A stretch of 64,000 bases of DNA, from assembly GCA_963573315.1 (NCBI GenBank), contig OY752144.1:2660501-2724500 (forward strand), read 5' to 3'. The notes below the pieces were generated by a model. That model searched no databases. It was not told the DNA's origin and worked only from the letters and a program-made list of their open reading frames with translations. A program made the translations under genes and the position numbers. Of this stretch, positions 23,556-34,759 are shown piece after piece. This DNA is from Entomortierella parvispora (taxonomy: Eukaryota > Mortierellomycota > Mortierellomycetes > Mortierellales > Mortierellaceae). The number at the start of each line of letters is the position of its first letter. The first letter of the stretch is position 1.

Positions 23556-25047
23556 TTACATAAGATCAGCAATGTTCATGGGCATCTCCAAGATGTGGGT
23601 GTGGTAAAACTTTTCAATCTCCTTGAGCATAGGCGTATCCCTGGCTGTCACGAAATTGATCGACACGCCCTTTCGACCAAATCGTCCGCCACGACCGATT
23701 CGATGGACGTAATTCTCCTTGTTGGTCGGGAGATCAAAGTTGATCACCAACGAGATCTGCTGGATGTCAATGCCGCGCGCCAACAGGTCCGTGGCAATCA
23801 AAACACGGGAGGATCCCGTTCGGAACTCGTTCATAATCGTCTCACGTTCGGCTTGATCCATGGATCCATGAATAGCCGAGACAGTGAAATCGCGCTCTGT
23901 CAGCTTTTCCTTCAACATCTCCACCTTTCGGCGGGTCGCGCAAAAGATTACTGCCTGGGTGATGGTCACCGTCTCATAGATGTCACAAAGCGTGTCCAAC
24001 TTCCACTCCTCCTTTTGAACATCTACGTAAAACTGCTTGATACCTACAAGAGCCAACAACGAGATAAAAAAACAGGATATAGGGTCAGTACCACTTGGAG
24101 AAACGAATGGCTAACCCCAATTCGTCAAATCGTTTACCTTCCAAGGTGACCTCTTCGTTCTTGACCAAGATGTGAACAGGGTTCGACATGAACTTTGTGG
24201 TCACGGCCAATACCTCGTCCGGCATCGTGGCAGACAGTAAAGCAACTTGGACAGTACTGGGGAGATGTTGAAAGACATCATAGACAGCATCACGGAAATC
24301 TAGCAACATTTCATCGGCCTCGTCGAGGACCATCATCTTGACGTGTTGGGTTTTGAGGATTCCGCGCTGGATCATATCAAAGACGCGACCGGGGGTTCCG
24401 ACCACGACCTGGACACCATCCGCCAAACGGCGGTTGGATTCTTGAATACTGGTGCCACCGATGCAGGCCAAACAATCGACCTTGAGGAAATCGCCCAGAG
24501 CCAAGATCACAGTACGGATTTGGAGAGCGAGTTCACGGGTGGGGACCAGGATCAGGGCCTGACAAGTCTTTTGCGAGACATCAATATTCTGAAGAACAGA
24601 AATGGAAAAGGTCGCAGTCTTGCCTGTACCTGACTGGGCTTGAGCAATCATATCGCGGCCTGCAAGTACAGGCGCGATAGCTCGTTGCTGAATAGCAGAT
24701 GGACGTTCAAAGCTATGACAAGAGAAAGTGTCCAACAGAAAAAAAAGAGGTAAGTGCTAATCCATGACCAGTGGATAGAGAGAACCCCCAAAGTTGAATA
24801 AAACTTACCCAAAGGCGTAGATGCCTCTAAGCAGTTCCGGGGTTAGGTTCAAGTCATCAAAGCTGTCGATGATCTCGTCCCAATTGGACTATGCACAGAA
24901 GATAGGAAGGAAGAGTGAGTGAATGGACAGTTCATCTCCGTCGAGTCGTCTTTAAGGTGGGGTCAGAGAGAGCGGCAATGGTACCTCGATCTCGTTCTCG
25001 TGCACTGGGAGGCCATTGTTAGCCTGTTGGATTGTAGTAATGGACAT
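23556..25047 (-). CDS. TIF1: Translation initiation factor eIF4A (DEAD-box RNA helicase)
   Basis: Four exons: 25047-24985, 24888-24809, 24712-24138 and 24043-23556 (401 residues, the usual length for eIF4A). All helicase motifs are intact: Q motif around F-E-R-P-S-A-I-Q-Q, motif I A-Q-S-G-T-G-K-T (73-80), Ia P-T-R-E-L-A, Ib T-P-G-R, II D-E-A-D (178-181), III S-A-T, V A-R-G-I-D and [10 protein letters not shown]. It unwinds 5' UTR structure as part of eIF4F in the cytoplasm. The start fits a TATA box at 25091-25096. Intron 2 splits the Gly codon after R-G-I-Y-A-F in phase 2, a position shared with the degenerate paralogue at 27613. The symbol follows the yeast naming. Confidence 0.97.
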
Positions 25048-25090
25048 GTAATGTGGGTGAGGAACCCATCAAAGCAAGACGCGAGGTCCT

Positions 25091-25096
25091 TTTATA
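25091..25096 (-). promoter_or_regulatory. TATA box of eIF4A
   Basis: TATAAA on the minus strand, 44 bp upstream of the ATG. Confidence 0.55.
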
Positions 25097-25357
25097 GGGA
25101 GAGGTCGGATCCTGCGGCCCGTGTTTATCAGACTAGAAATAATTTCCCTGCCGCAGCAAGGGCGTGGGAGAGACAAGAGGACAAAGTTCCGGCAAGGCTC
25201 AGCTCTGCCTGTTCCATCTTCCATCGTGCAATCTAGCAAGGACCCAAGGGACAAGTTGACATCGGACATTAATCAGGGCGAACACAAAACGGATCCTTCA
25301 GGTTGCTGCGTCGCAAACAAACAAAAACTCTTGTAACCTTGCCACCAAAAAACTTAC

Positions 25358-25845
25358 CTGTGGAACAGTCACACAATCGATCCCACATTTCCACGTTGAG
25401 GCGCCTCAGTTTCTTGAGGCAAGCCTTGTACCCAAGGCCTTGAGCCAGTGAGCAATCTAATGACACCGTGATGTACTCGTCCTCTTGGTGGCCGAGGGGA
25501 TTCCCGTTGCTCGACTTTGCACATACTTTCACGGGATCGCAGCCAGCCTAGGCCTTGCTCCAACTATAGTTCGCCAAGTCGGTTCCGATCATAAGAGACG
25601 CTGACATGTCGCATAAGCCTGGCTCCATAACTGACAAGAGCTGACTCCGCGTCGGAGGTAGGATAGTCAGAAAAGATAGTCTGGCGATAATCTTCCGCGA
25701 ACACGTTGCTATCCAAGGCCTGCCATCGGTATGGCAGGAAGGCCGAATAAAAGTCTCTGCAGGTCTGAACAGCATTGTGGGCGTCGCGGGAATAAAGATG
25801 CTGGCCGATGCTGTCGCACAGGTGGGCGAGCGTGTTCTCATGGGG
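25358..25845 (-). pseudogene. Internally deleted F-box/LRR relic
   Basis: Reading the minus strand from about 25845, one frame gives an F-box-like N-terminus (L-A-H-L-C-D-S-I-G-Q-H-L-Y-S-R-D, then C-R-D-F-Y-S-A-F-L-P-Y-R-W) that ends at a TAG near 25567. About 85 bp later another frame gives a family C-terminus (Y-I-T-V-S-L-D-C-S-L-A-Q-G-L-G-Y then L-K-K-L-R-R-L-N). The roughly 300-residue LRR middle is missing. No ATG fits the first frame. It is a decayed, internally deleted copy between eIF4A and the gene at 26161. Confidence 0.65.
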
Positions 25846-26160
25846 TCGAGGAGATGACGTGAATGAGGCCGAGGAGGGAGACAGACATGGATGGAAGGGT
25901 GGGAGAAAAGATGATGGGGTGAGTTGGGTCCCATGTCATGGATGTGGCATCGTGCTGTGGAAATGTTCAAGTTGCACAAGGCTCTCCTTGATCCCGCTTT
26001 CTGGTCTTTGGCAACAGGAAAGGCTGGTGGCGCACGGACATGCATGCAACGCATGCACATATTGACGTCCGTGTCCTCTTTGTCCCTGTGTCCCTTTCTG
26101 TCCACTCCTAGACTGCAGCGCCAAGCCACATCCTCCTCCACAACCAAAGTGCAAGTCTGC

Positions 26161-27376
26161 ATGCCGGAACTATGTACTCTCTCCAGTCCCCATTCATTCT
26201 CATTTCCTCTTGCTTCCTCCATCCACATCACATGCCGCCAGCAACTCCACAACCGAACAAGAAAAGCCCAGTGGAAATCCTCACCTTCAACTGCTATTGC
26301 GGTCGTTACATATGCTGGTCGTCCTGCCCTTGGCCCAGCCTCTACACATGCCACCTCTCCGTCTGTTCCTAGACCAGGTATTAATACCGGAACGCTTATT
26401 TTCAGTCATCGCCGCATCCTGTCTTTTCGTTTATCTGACGCTGCAACTGATCATAGCGCCGCTCCATTCCAAAGCGTCGTCGAGCAGTGCCCTCACCCCA
26501 GATGGAGCCCGCAGCGTAAACTCTCCAGGACATGTGGGTGTTCAGCGTGCAGAAACTACGGATTTGGAGATTATCAGTCACTCCCGTCCCGCACAACGAG
26601 CCCCAGTAACAATTCCAGACAGGATCACTCTTGTCCTTCACTTCCGTATCGGCCAACCACTGGCTCGCACACGCCCCCGGAATAATCTCCCTGGCCCAAC
26701 ACCCATTCACTACATATGGAATGACGATGATTATGCTTGCCTCTATCACCGGATACAACTCAAAGTGAAGGCTATCCAGCAGACTGTGAATGTGGAATGG
26801 AAGCGTGGATCTGGTCCGTACCTTCAACGCAACCACACCTCGGCCGCAAACAATTACACCAGGCTGGATCGTTATAATTGCGAGGAACTGTTGAGGGCAG
26901 CATGGTGCAAGGAGTTTCGCAGGACTGGAGGATCACGTAAAGTAGTCTGCAACCTTTTTGTGTATCTGCAGGAGCGACAAGAGACCCCAGTTGCAGCATC
27001 AGATTTCACACCAACAGCTGCACCAGCTCGTCCTGCAGCACCGGCTGCTCATTTACCTCGTCCAGTACCGTCTGATATCGAGAGACTCCTTCATCTTAAA
27101 GAAATACATCGACATTTGGGACCCATTGAAGCGGACCGTCTTTATGAAAAAGCCGCCAGTTTGACAAGAGCGTCTAGAGAAAGGCAACATCCTTATCCAC
27201 CACCAGCCGCGCCGCCTTCTCAGCCTCAGCCTCAACCAAAAGCAGCAGGAGGAGTGAAGCGAGCGGTATTGTCGCCATTTAAAGTTACGATTGCAGGAGT
27301 AGAGATTGAGGTGATGCTAAGTGTTAATGAACTTCGCAATCTCCTGGGGTTTCCTGATTTACCAGAGAAGAGTTGA
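26161..27376 (+). CDS. Unrecognised protein, N-terminal exon structure uncertain
   Basis: A frame from 26457 to 27376 has strong coding character. It holds a globular region with W-N-D-D-D-Y-A-C-L-Y-H-R-I, then N-H-T-S-A-A-N-N-Y-T and L-L-R-A-A-W-C-K-E-F, a Pro/Ala/Gln-rich linker, and a short C-terminal module containing V-E-I-E-V-M-L-S-V-N-E-L-R-N-L-L-G-F. I do not recognise the family. Upstream, a Ser/Pro-rich frame from an ATG at 26161 can be spliced through a 79-bp intron (26378-26456, donor GTATTA, acceptor CATAG) into it with correct phase; an ATG at 26232 lies in another frame. The conserved part continues open upstream as well, so a single-exon start at 26312 is also possible. The neighbouring F-box relic hints at locus decay. 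Confidence 0.5.
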
Positions 27377-27612
27377 CTTGAAGATCTCCAATTACAAGAA
27401 TCCAATAGTTTCAAATAAAACATTAGTAAGAACACTGTAATCACCGTCTCGAGATGCTTATAGAAGAGTTCCTGGATTATTTTACGGAGTCTCAATAATG
27501 ATTCTAACAGATAGGCAGCGCCTTTATTCGTATGGATAATGGCCACAAACTTCAATTCACTATGAACTCGGCGATGCTGGGCTAAGGACCGGGTATAGAT
27601 CGAGCAAGCTGG

Positions 27613-29601
27613 TTAGTCAGTGTGCGTCTCTTTTGCTGACTGAAAGGAATGGAAACAAAATCAGTGCTCGTACTTACCGGCATGTCATCTATGGTGGTGC
27701 GATAATGTTGCTGAATTGCTCGGAGTGCCTGTCCTTCGCCGCGTTGTCCATCCACTAACGTGACTTTGACTCCCACGCGTCCATTTGACCGATCAATCCA
27801 CTTGACTCTATGTTATCATGATAATAAAGAACCCCCTCGAGGATCTGTTAGTCTCAATACGATAATGTTGGTGTCCGCTCTCCAGCCATCTCTTCAGACG
27901 AGTATGTTACCGTGGTATATAATAAGAGATACTGGGCACCTCGAAACTCACAACCAACGGAACCGCCAAGATATCCAGATCCTTGGCTGCCTCATCCGAG
28001 AGTACAAAATAAGAGGGCGCAACGGCCGACCTGAACCAACCCAAAGCAGTCTTTCTTTCCGCCATGTCCATTTCCGTGTACTAGTATTGAAAAAGAGAGA
28101 AAAAAAGGTAACGAGCACAAGCAAGAAGGGTCAGTACACAAGTAGTTTTCTTCCCAGAAACACGTAATCATTGTCACCTACCACACCAATGGCAGTTCCT
28201 TTGGCCTCTCGGATGCGTCGGACAACTCGTTCTACGGATTCATCCCCGTTACAGAAAATGACCGTGCGATGGGCACCACTATCTTCCAACAAGTCACAAA
28301 GTGATTCTAGACGCCAGTCGTCATCCTCGCCCGTCAGGTATTTGAAAAATTGTAGGATACCCTTTAGCGCCAGATCATGTCCTTTGACGAGAGCCTTGGT
28401 CGGTTGAATGGTGTATTGAGCGACGTAATCCAATACATAGGAAGGTACTAGAGTGGAAAAAAACAAGAGCTGGGGTAGTGGCAGCGCAGGAGCTCCCGTT
28501 GCAGCCGTCGAGGATGTTGAAGAATTAGGTCCAGAAGAGGATAGCGATTGCGGTGGCGGAGTTGCGTTGGACATGGATCGTGGTCGCCCTCCAATATCAC
28601 CAATGCTGCTGTTTCCATCTCCATAGCTTCCTGGGAATCTTCCAATGCTTGTTCCATTTCCGGGGTTGGAGGCCAAGATCCTTCCGTTCAAAGCCGCCAC
28701 GGCCATGGAAACAGGTGAGGTGGGCCCAGAGTTTGGAGGCGAGGCTAAGACCGGAGCCGATGCTGAGCTGGACGGCCCAGCTGTTACTGTTGACGAAGCG
28801 GTGGTTGATGTTGGTGAGACCACACTCGTATCCCTAACAATCGACAGCAGGCTCACAGTAGCTTCCTTCAGAGGCGACACAAGCAGAATGTCCGCGTTTT
28901 CCAGCACCATCACCTTGAGTGCTGAAAGTCCAAGCTGCTTGGTCCGCACCAAGTTCAGGACTTTTCCAGGGGTGCCGATTACAACATGGGCTGCAATGTA
29001 TGGCAATGGATCCTGCATCGCTTTTCCAGAGTTGCCGAACCCTTGATTTTGACCCCGGCCCCCATGCCCTGCTACGTTTACTTGAGTTGATGAAATCGTG
29101 CCCAGAGATAACGTGGCGTTACTTCCTTCCGCACAGACCAGACACGATATCGTCGGCATGAACCTAGCCAAGGCTAGGAGGACTCTTTGAACGTGTTGAC
29201 AGAGGTCGTTATTGGAACACAGGATGATCAGCTGAGGATGGATCGACGTTGCCGGCAAGGTCAAAAAGTGGAGTAGGGGGATCGCATAGGTCAATGTCTT
29301 TGCCACCTCAGGCTTGGCTTGCATCAGCACATCGTGCTTGGTCATGATCATTGGAATCCCGCGTTGCTGCAAAATCGAAGGCATCTTCAGTCTATCATTA
29401 GCGAGTCGGCAAAAAAAAAAAAAAAAAAAAATCTTGGTGAGTACCACAAAGTTCGGATATCACAACAAAAGATCAAAGCAATGTGGCACTGCTCGCTTAG
29501 TTTTACCCGTAGGCATAAATGCCTCGCAAGAGTTCTGGTATCAACCCAAGCTTGCTGAAGCAGTCTGCAGACTCGATCTTTTCCACCTGGGCGGCTGACA
29601 T
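27613..29601 (-). CDS. Divergent eIF4A paralogue, predicted ATPase-dead pseudo-helicase
   Basis: Five exons: 29601-29507, 29391-28182, 28080-27933, 27805-27678 and 27639-27613 (535 residues, phases consistent). The fold can be traced along eIF4A, but every catalytic motif is changed. Motif I is A-K-P-E-V-A-K-T (57-64) instead of A-Q-S-G-T-G-K-T. Motif Ia is missing. Motif II is E-N-A-D (196-199). Motif III is S-T-L. Motif V reads K-D-L-D. Motif VI is replaced by W-I-D-R-S-N-G-R. Motif Ib T-P-G-K is nearly kept. About 120 Ser/Pro/Thr-rich residues are inserted between motifs II and III. Intron 1 sits in the same Gly codon and phase as intron 2 of eIF4A, so the two are paralogues. The open frame and conserved splicing argue for a functional protein. 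Its role is unknown; regulation or scaffolding in translation is speculation. Confidence 0.75.
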
Positions 29602-29648
29602 TGGCGAGGGCGGCTTTGCTATGACAGTCGACTTTATCGTATCACGGC

Positions 29649-30925
29649 CTACCGCGGGATGAATAATCGTTCCTTGAGAAGCTGATCGAAGTGCCTATTT
29701 TCGGTAGGATCACGAATAATGAGAAGGCCTATCGTCAAAGAATCTACCCCTTCAGCTAAATGAAGACATGAAAAGAAAAGAACATACACTGTATCGGTCC
29801 TTGATGCTGCTGGTCTGACCCACATGGCCCTCAAGGGAGCCCCTAGAATCCAAGACCGAGGACAATGGTCGACCTCGCAAGGTCTGCATCCAAACAAATG
29901 GCAATTCATTGTGCCCCTCGCTATTGTTAGTCTCCCTTCACACAGTACACAGTTGAACCATCGAAACACTTGCTTACATTTGAAGCTGATCCACTCCTGC
30001 TGTCTCCAAGTGCAAGGTTGCTGTTGACGGAGCTGGGTCGGGAACTGTTGCTGTCTACATTTGGGGTTGTCTGTGACCGATGGTAAGGTGGTTGCACTGT
30101 TGAGTTGCTATTGTTGTTGCTAAAAGTACCACTGGCCCCTCCAAAGGCGCCAAGAATGGATCCTTGACTGGAGGAAGTTGAGAGAACAGGCGTTGCCGCT
30201 GGCTTTGAGATAGCAAGCGAGTACTTTGGAATATGGGCTGTCTGGACCGAGATCGTGTGAGGCACGCGTTCTGCTTCTACAAGGCGGATGGTAGACGTCG
30301 CCGAGGGTGTCGAAGCGATGTTTAAAGACTGGATCGTCATATAAGCCGAAGCATCGCTCCCTGCAACCAAAGGAGAATCAAGTTCTTGCTTCTCACCGCT
30401 GCGCTGACCTCCCTGGAAGGAATTTGAACCCTCGGAGGAAGCCGAGTCCTCCTCGATGACTTGATCCTGCAAGTTGGATGCCGACCACTTTGAGCTACCT
30501 TGCTGTTGCTGCTGGTGGTGGTGGTGCTGTGATTGTTGCTGCTGGCTCGATTTGTTTTCAGACTCGCTGCCACTTCCTGTGCCACCGGCCCCTGTTCGCT
30601 TCTGACTCAAGATCCTGGCCAGGGCCTTTGTCTCGTCCTTGACCGTCGAGGGTCTACGCTGCAAGAGTGAGCGAATGCTGTCCCGTCTAGCCGCAGCCGC
30701 AGCCGCCGTTCCTGTGGCGGTGGTCTTGTCCTTGTCATTGACATTGGACCAAGGATCGACGTCCAGATAATCAAGTTCTGCCTCCAGATCTCCGGTTTCC
30801 TCGAGCTCTGCCAAGACAGCAATCCCGTCACTGAGGACCTTGACTTCAGCTGTGATCTGCTTTAGCAGACTCTGGACGTGGGTCAGGGAGAGAGACAGCT
30901 CGGCCACGGTGGTCGCGTGTGACAT
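29649..30925 (-). CDS. Low-complexity hypothetical protein with N-terminal coiled coil
   Basis: I do not recognise it. Modelled exons are 30925-29978, 29931-29790 and 29755-29649 (398 residues). The second acceptor could instead be at 29917, giving exon start 29916. Residues about 1-60 are a helical, Leu-rich coiled-coil-like segment (L-S-L-S-L-T-H-V-Q-S-L-L-K-Q-I) followed by an acidic stretch. The middle is Ser/Gln/His-rich, including a run of His and Gln. The last 80 residues are more ordered and end in F-I-P-R. The frame extends upstream without an ATG context, so I chose the Met at 30925. The stop lies only 47 bp before the ATG of the pseudo-helicase on the same strand, closer than any other pair here; co-transcription is possible but unproven. 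Confidence 0.65.
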
Positions 30926-31974
30926 GCTGTTGTTCTTGTTGTGGCTACTTTGGACTGTGTTGTTTCGTTGAAGAGGACTAGCGTACCCTTTCGGCTCTCT
31001 ATTAAGTCGGGATTGAATTAGCGCCTCCTTGGAAGAGGAATGAGGGGAGGAATGTGAATGGAATGAAATGAAATGAGGGGAGCGGAATGTCGAATGAGAT
31101 GCCAATGTTTAAGCACAAACGTCGCCTCCCCGGGGTCACAGTCAGGCAAACAACAACAAGCAAAAAAAAGGAGTCGACCACCCACATCACCTGGCCAGCC
31201 TGCGGTTTATCAGGCATCAGGCATCGTTTTGTGTCTGTCTCTCTGTCTCTCTCTCTGTCTCTCTCTCTCTCTGTCTGTCTGTCTGCTGCCCTGCCACTTT
31301 GCCCTGTCCTGCCTTGCCCCCCGTTTGTCTGTTTGTCGAGAGAACTCGTCCCAACAAACAGAACGAGAGAAAAAAAATAGGGTGGCAAACGGGCACTCTC
31401 TGAAAACCATTGCTTGCAACGGGCTGAGCATTCCTCAAAGAGTATGTGATGCAACCATGACTGAGAACACGCGTCTGCCCTGTTCAATGACAGATGTTTG
31501 TCGCGACGCGAAATGGACGAGAACAGACAACAGCCCAAAAAAAAAAGGTTACTTCTTTCCCCCCCTCTTTCCCCCTCGTGGTTGCGCACGTTACCAAGAT
31601 TGGGATGAACTGAATGCACAGGAGAGGTGTTTATTGAATCATTAAGCAGGGCAATGCTGGGGGGGAAGGGAAAGAGAGAAAGAGAGAATAGTCTGGGCAG
31701 AAGAGGATTAGTTCAAATGAATGAATGAAATGCAAAATTGGAGGGGAGAGACAGAGAGAACGAGAGAAGAAGAAGGGGTTAGTAGAGACAAAAATAAGGT
31801 GCTAAACTTCACAACGGACAACGATAAAAAAACACTCCGAAATGCATGCAGGCATTGGCACAAACTGGGGGGTGGACGTTAAACACAGTGTCGCGCACGG
31901 AGTAGACGAGGACATGCAACAAACAAAAAAACAGTAACAAAAGAAGAAAAAGACATTTGCGAGTCGACTGAGGA
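30926..31974. other. Intergenic with microsatellite and GA-rich tracts
   Basis: No gene seen. It contains a CT/GT microsatellite at 31231-31285 and GA-rich sequence at about 31650-31780. It separates the 3' end of the HHCC gene from the 5' side of the low-complexity gene. Confidence 0.5.
31231..31285. repeat. CT/GT microsatellite
   Basis: About 55 bp of alternating TCTC and TGTC units. Likely polymorphic. Confidence 0.85.
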
Positions 31975-34759
31975 TCATGGACGCGACATTGGCCGTTGAG
32001 ATGATGAGCCAGAGGAGGATCGAGGAAGATATCTTCTCGAGTGTGAATCCGGTGGCCGTTGACGTCCATGCGCAAGACCAACGAGACCCCCAAGAGGATA
32101 GTCATCCTCCATCATGCGACTCCCACTATTCTCCAGACTTTGGAGATGGCTTCCTGCCTTCCAACGACCCTGATGCTGTTGCTGCTCATCGTGCTGCCGA
32201 TGGGGCTGCATTTGCATCTGCATTTGCAAATGTTGTTGTTGTTGTTGTTGTTGATGCTGATAGTGCTGTTGTTGATCCTCAAACAGGGTAGTAGAGTGAT
32301 CGTCGCGATGGGGTACTCCAACTTTCCCGCTCCCAGCAGAGAACCGGCCGACGTGATAATCAAAGTCGTCGTCATCTTCCTCGCGCTCCTCATCTCCAAC
32401 ATCAGCATCAAACCCATCGTCGTCATCACCTTCGTCCTCACCAAACTCAAAGTCAGCATCTTCTCCGCCGTCTCCTGAAAGAACCTCTGCAGATGCGCTA
32501 TCGATCCCCTGTGTCCAGCTGTGGTTAGGAGCGTGATGGACATTGCTTGCAGAAAAACTCTGAAGGAGTATCTCTCGCCGTCCGCCGGGCTGTCCAAGTC
32601 CATAAGGATGAGCGAATTGACTACGAGCGAGAGAGTGCCCTGGTGCGCCAGCATTGATCGAGGCAGATCGCCGGTGTCGATGATGCCCTCCTATCCTAGA
32701 CGATGAAGAGTAAAACCCTGCAGATGGGTGATCGCTTACACGGTGGAGAAGGGAGGACGAGGCTGAAGGCTGTGGCGATGGCGCGATTGGGGGCATGAGC
32801 TCGAACTGCTGCTGCTGTTGTTGGAGCCTCTCACTGAGCAAGGGTTGTGCACCATCGTAGGACGGTCGAGTTCTGGGGAGGAACTGGAAGAGTTGTTCTT
32901 GACCATGACTCATGCTGTGACTATGTCCAAGAAGAGTACCGCCGCCACTCCTGGATAATGAAGGTGGAATATCAGACGATGCGCCACCTGTTCCAGAATA
33001 CGGAGCAGAAGTTGATAGGGAGCCAAATTGGGTCGAGGCTGACGACAATGAGGATGAGGTGGACATGGCAGTGCCCCCTTGGATCTGTTGATGGACCGTT
33101 GACATGGACGAGGAGGAAGACAATGATCCTGTTGCTGCAGAGGATGCAGTTCTAGTTGTTTCCATACCTGATGAGGAAGAGAAACTCCCCTCAAGGTCCA
33201 GAGCAGACAAACTGGAGATGGAGAGGGGTCGCTGAAGACTGTGGCGTCGACTGGAACATAGGGGGCAGTGCTTGACGAACCGTGCAATGAGCTCCTTTGG
33301 AACCCAGGAGTAATGTTGCCGTACCTGAGGGAGAGGGAGGGGTCAATTGCACCATAAAACGATCGAGTAAGAGAGAAAACTGAGGGTCTGATCGGGACTA
33401 GACTTTACAGTACATGTGCAAGCATGTTTTCGCATGAAGAGAAAAGAGCCCTTCACTCGAGTAAAGAATTTCTCCTCTCAACGATGGCGTTGTTTCCATT
33501 CTTACCTCAGCAGACGTCTTGTCTCTTCCACCATGGGAACTCTTCCGGTGACAGTATACCAAAACATCGTACAGGCATTCTTTCGTCGCCACCGGCTTAC
33601 CGCCATGGCAAACAATGTGGTGAGTTTCGGTCGTGGATAGCGTAAACATCTTCTTGGCCCAGAAACGGAACTGTGCTGTTGACACCTGAGTGTTCTTGGG
33701 TTGGAGCAGAACCATGAGGATCTTCTGGTACATGGCGTTCGACAATAGCGCCTTCTCCCTTTTCTTTGGTGAGAGGGAGAGAAGGTAGTCTTCTGCCAGC
33801 ATCAGAAACTCTTCTTCCGATATAAAATTGTTTGAATGCACCTCATGAGAACTCTGGGGTCGTGGCGGTCGCTCATATTGCTGGAAGGGATTCGGTTGTT
33901 GTTGCAATGAAGGTTGGCTCTGGTGCTGTGGGTGTGGTCCCAGGACGTGTTGGTGTTGTCGATGATGCTCTAACGAATATCCCGGCTCAAAGGACGCTTC
34001 CTCCAGATCAGAGTCTCCTTCAAAGTCGGTGTCCTGATCTCTGTCAGAAAGTGGTCGGTGAGCATGGTGCGGAGGGATGTGAGGGTGGATGTGGTCACTG
34101 TGGCGTTGTTCTGCAAGATGGGACTGCGCGACAAGACGGTGGTGTTGTTGGGACGGGTGACCGCCGTCTTGTGCCAGCTGCAGCGGGTTGTATTGTTGTG
34201 GTTGATGTGGAGGCTGTGGGTGATGCATTTGCTGCGAGCGAGACGAAGGAGGTAGGGCCTGCATCTGCTGCTGTGGGTAAAATTGGTAGTGAGAGAGGCC
34301 AGGCAACTGCGGAGGACGATGATATTGCTGTTGAGGATGGAAAAAGTATGTTGGAGGAAAGTGTTCGTGATGCTCATGAGAGTGGAGTGAAGCCTGTTGG
34401 GATCTTGGTTTTGGTGAAAAGGCGGCCCTGCGCGCGATCTCCAACGACGGTTGCGGATTGTGAAGGTGTCGTTCTTCGTAATCTTCCTCATCATCGCCAT
34501 CTTGACTGGGGTCGAGATGCGATGCAAGAGAACCGCTTTTGCCCTCAAGGAATCCGTCGTACGAAACACTTGGGATCGTTGAATTGAAAGAGTTGGTGCC
34601 ACCTGGTCGTGAACTGGCTGTTTGGTGATCCTGGTGACAGGAAGATTCGCGTTCGTGATGATGTTGTTGTTGTTGTTGTTGCCTGGTCAGTTGGTCTCTT
34701 TTATCGTCGTTGGAGTCTGGGCGGTTGGTCGAGTTGATTGAAGGAAGGATTGTATTCAT
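31975..34759 (-). CDS. Gln/His-rich protein with integrase-type HHCC zinc finger
   Basis: Two exons, 34759-33506 and 33324-31975 (867 residues). The N-terminal 300 residues are Gln/His/Pro-rich. A compact domain then begins near residue 325 (E-E-E-F-L-M-L-A-E-D-Y-L). It ends in a zinc-binding module with His404, His409, Cys438 and Cys441, that is H-x4-H-x28-C-x2-C, the spacing of the N-terminal zinc finger of retroviral and Ty3-type integrases. The intron falls between the His pair and the Cys pair. No integrase DDE core, reverse transcriptase or gag follows; the remaining 420 residues are Ser-rich, strongly acidic (a D/E stretch near the middle) and poly-Gln. This looks like a host gene using a domesticated integrase finger, plausibly nuclear and DNA- or protein-binding. 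The ATG at 34759 is the first in frame. Confidence 0.75.

Noticed and set aside
31231..31285. CRISPR-like or regulatory array
   Set aside because: It is a simple CT/GT microsatellite without spacers.
34058..34590. Open frames on the plus strand opposite the HHCC gene (up to 251 codons)
   Set aside because: They are antisense shadows of CAG/CAT-repeat coding DNA.
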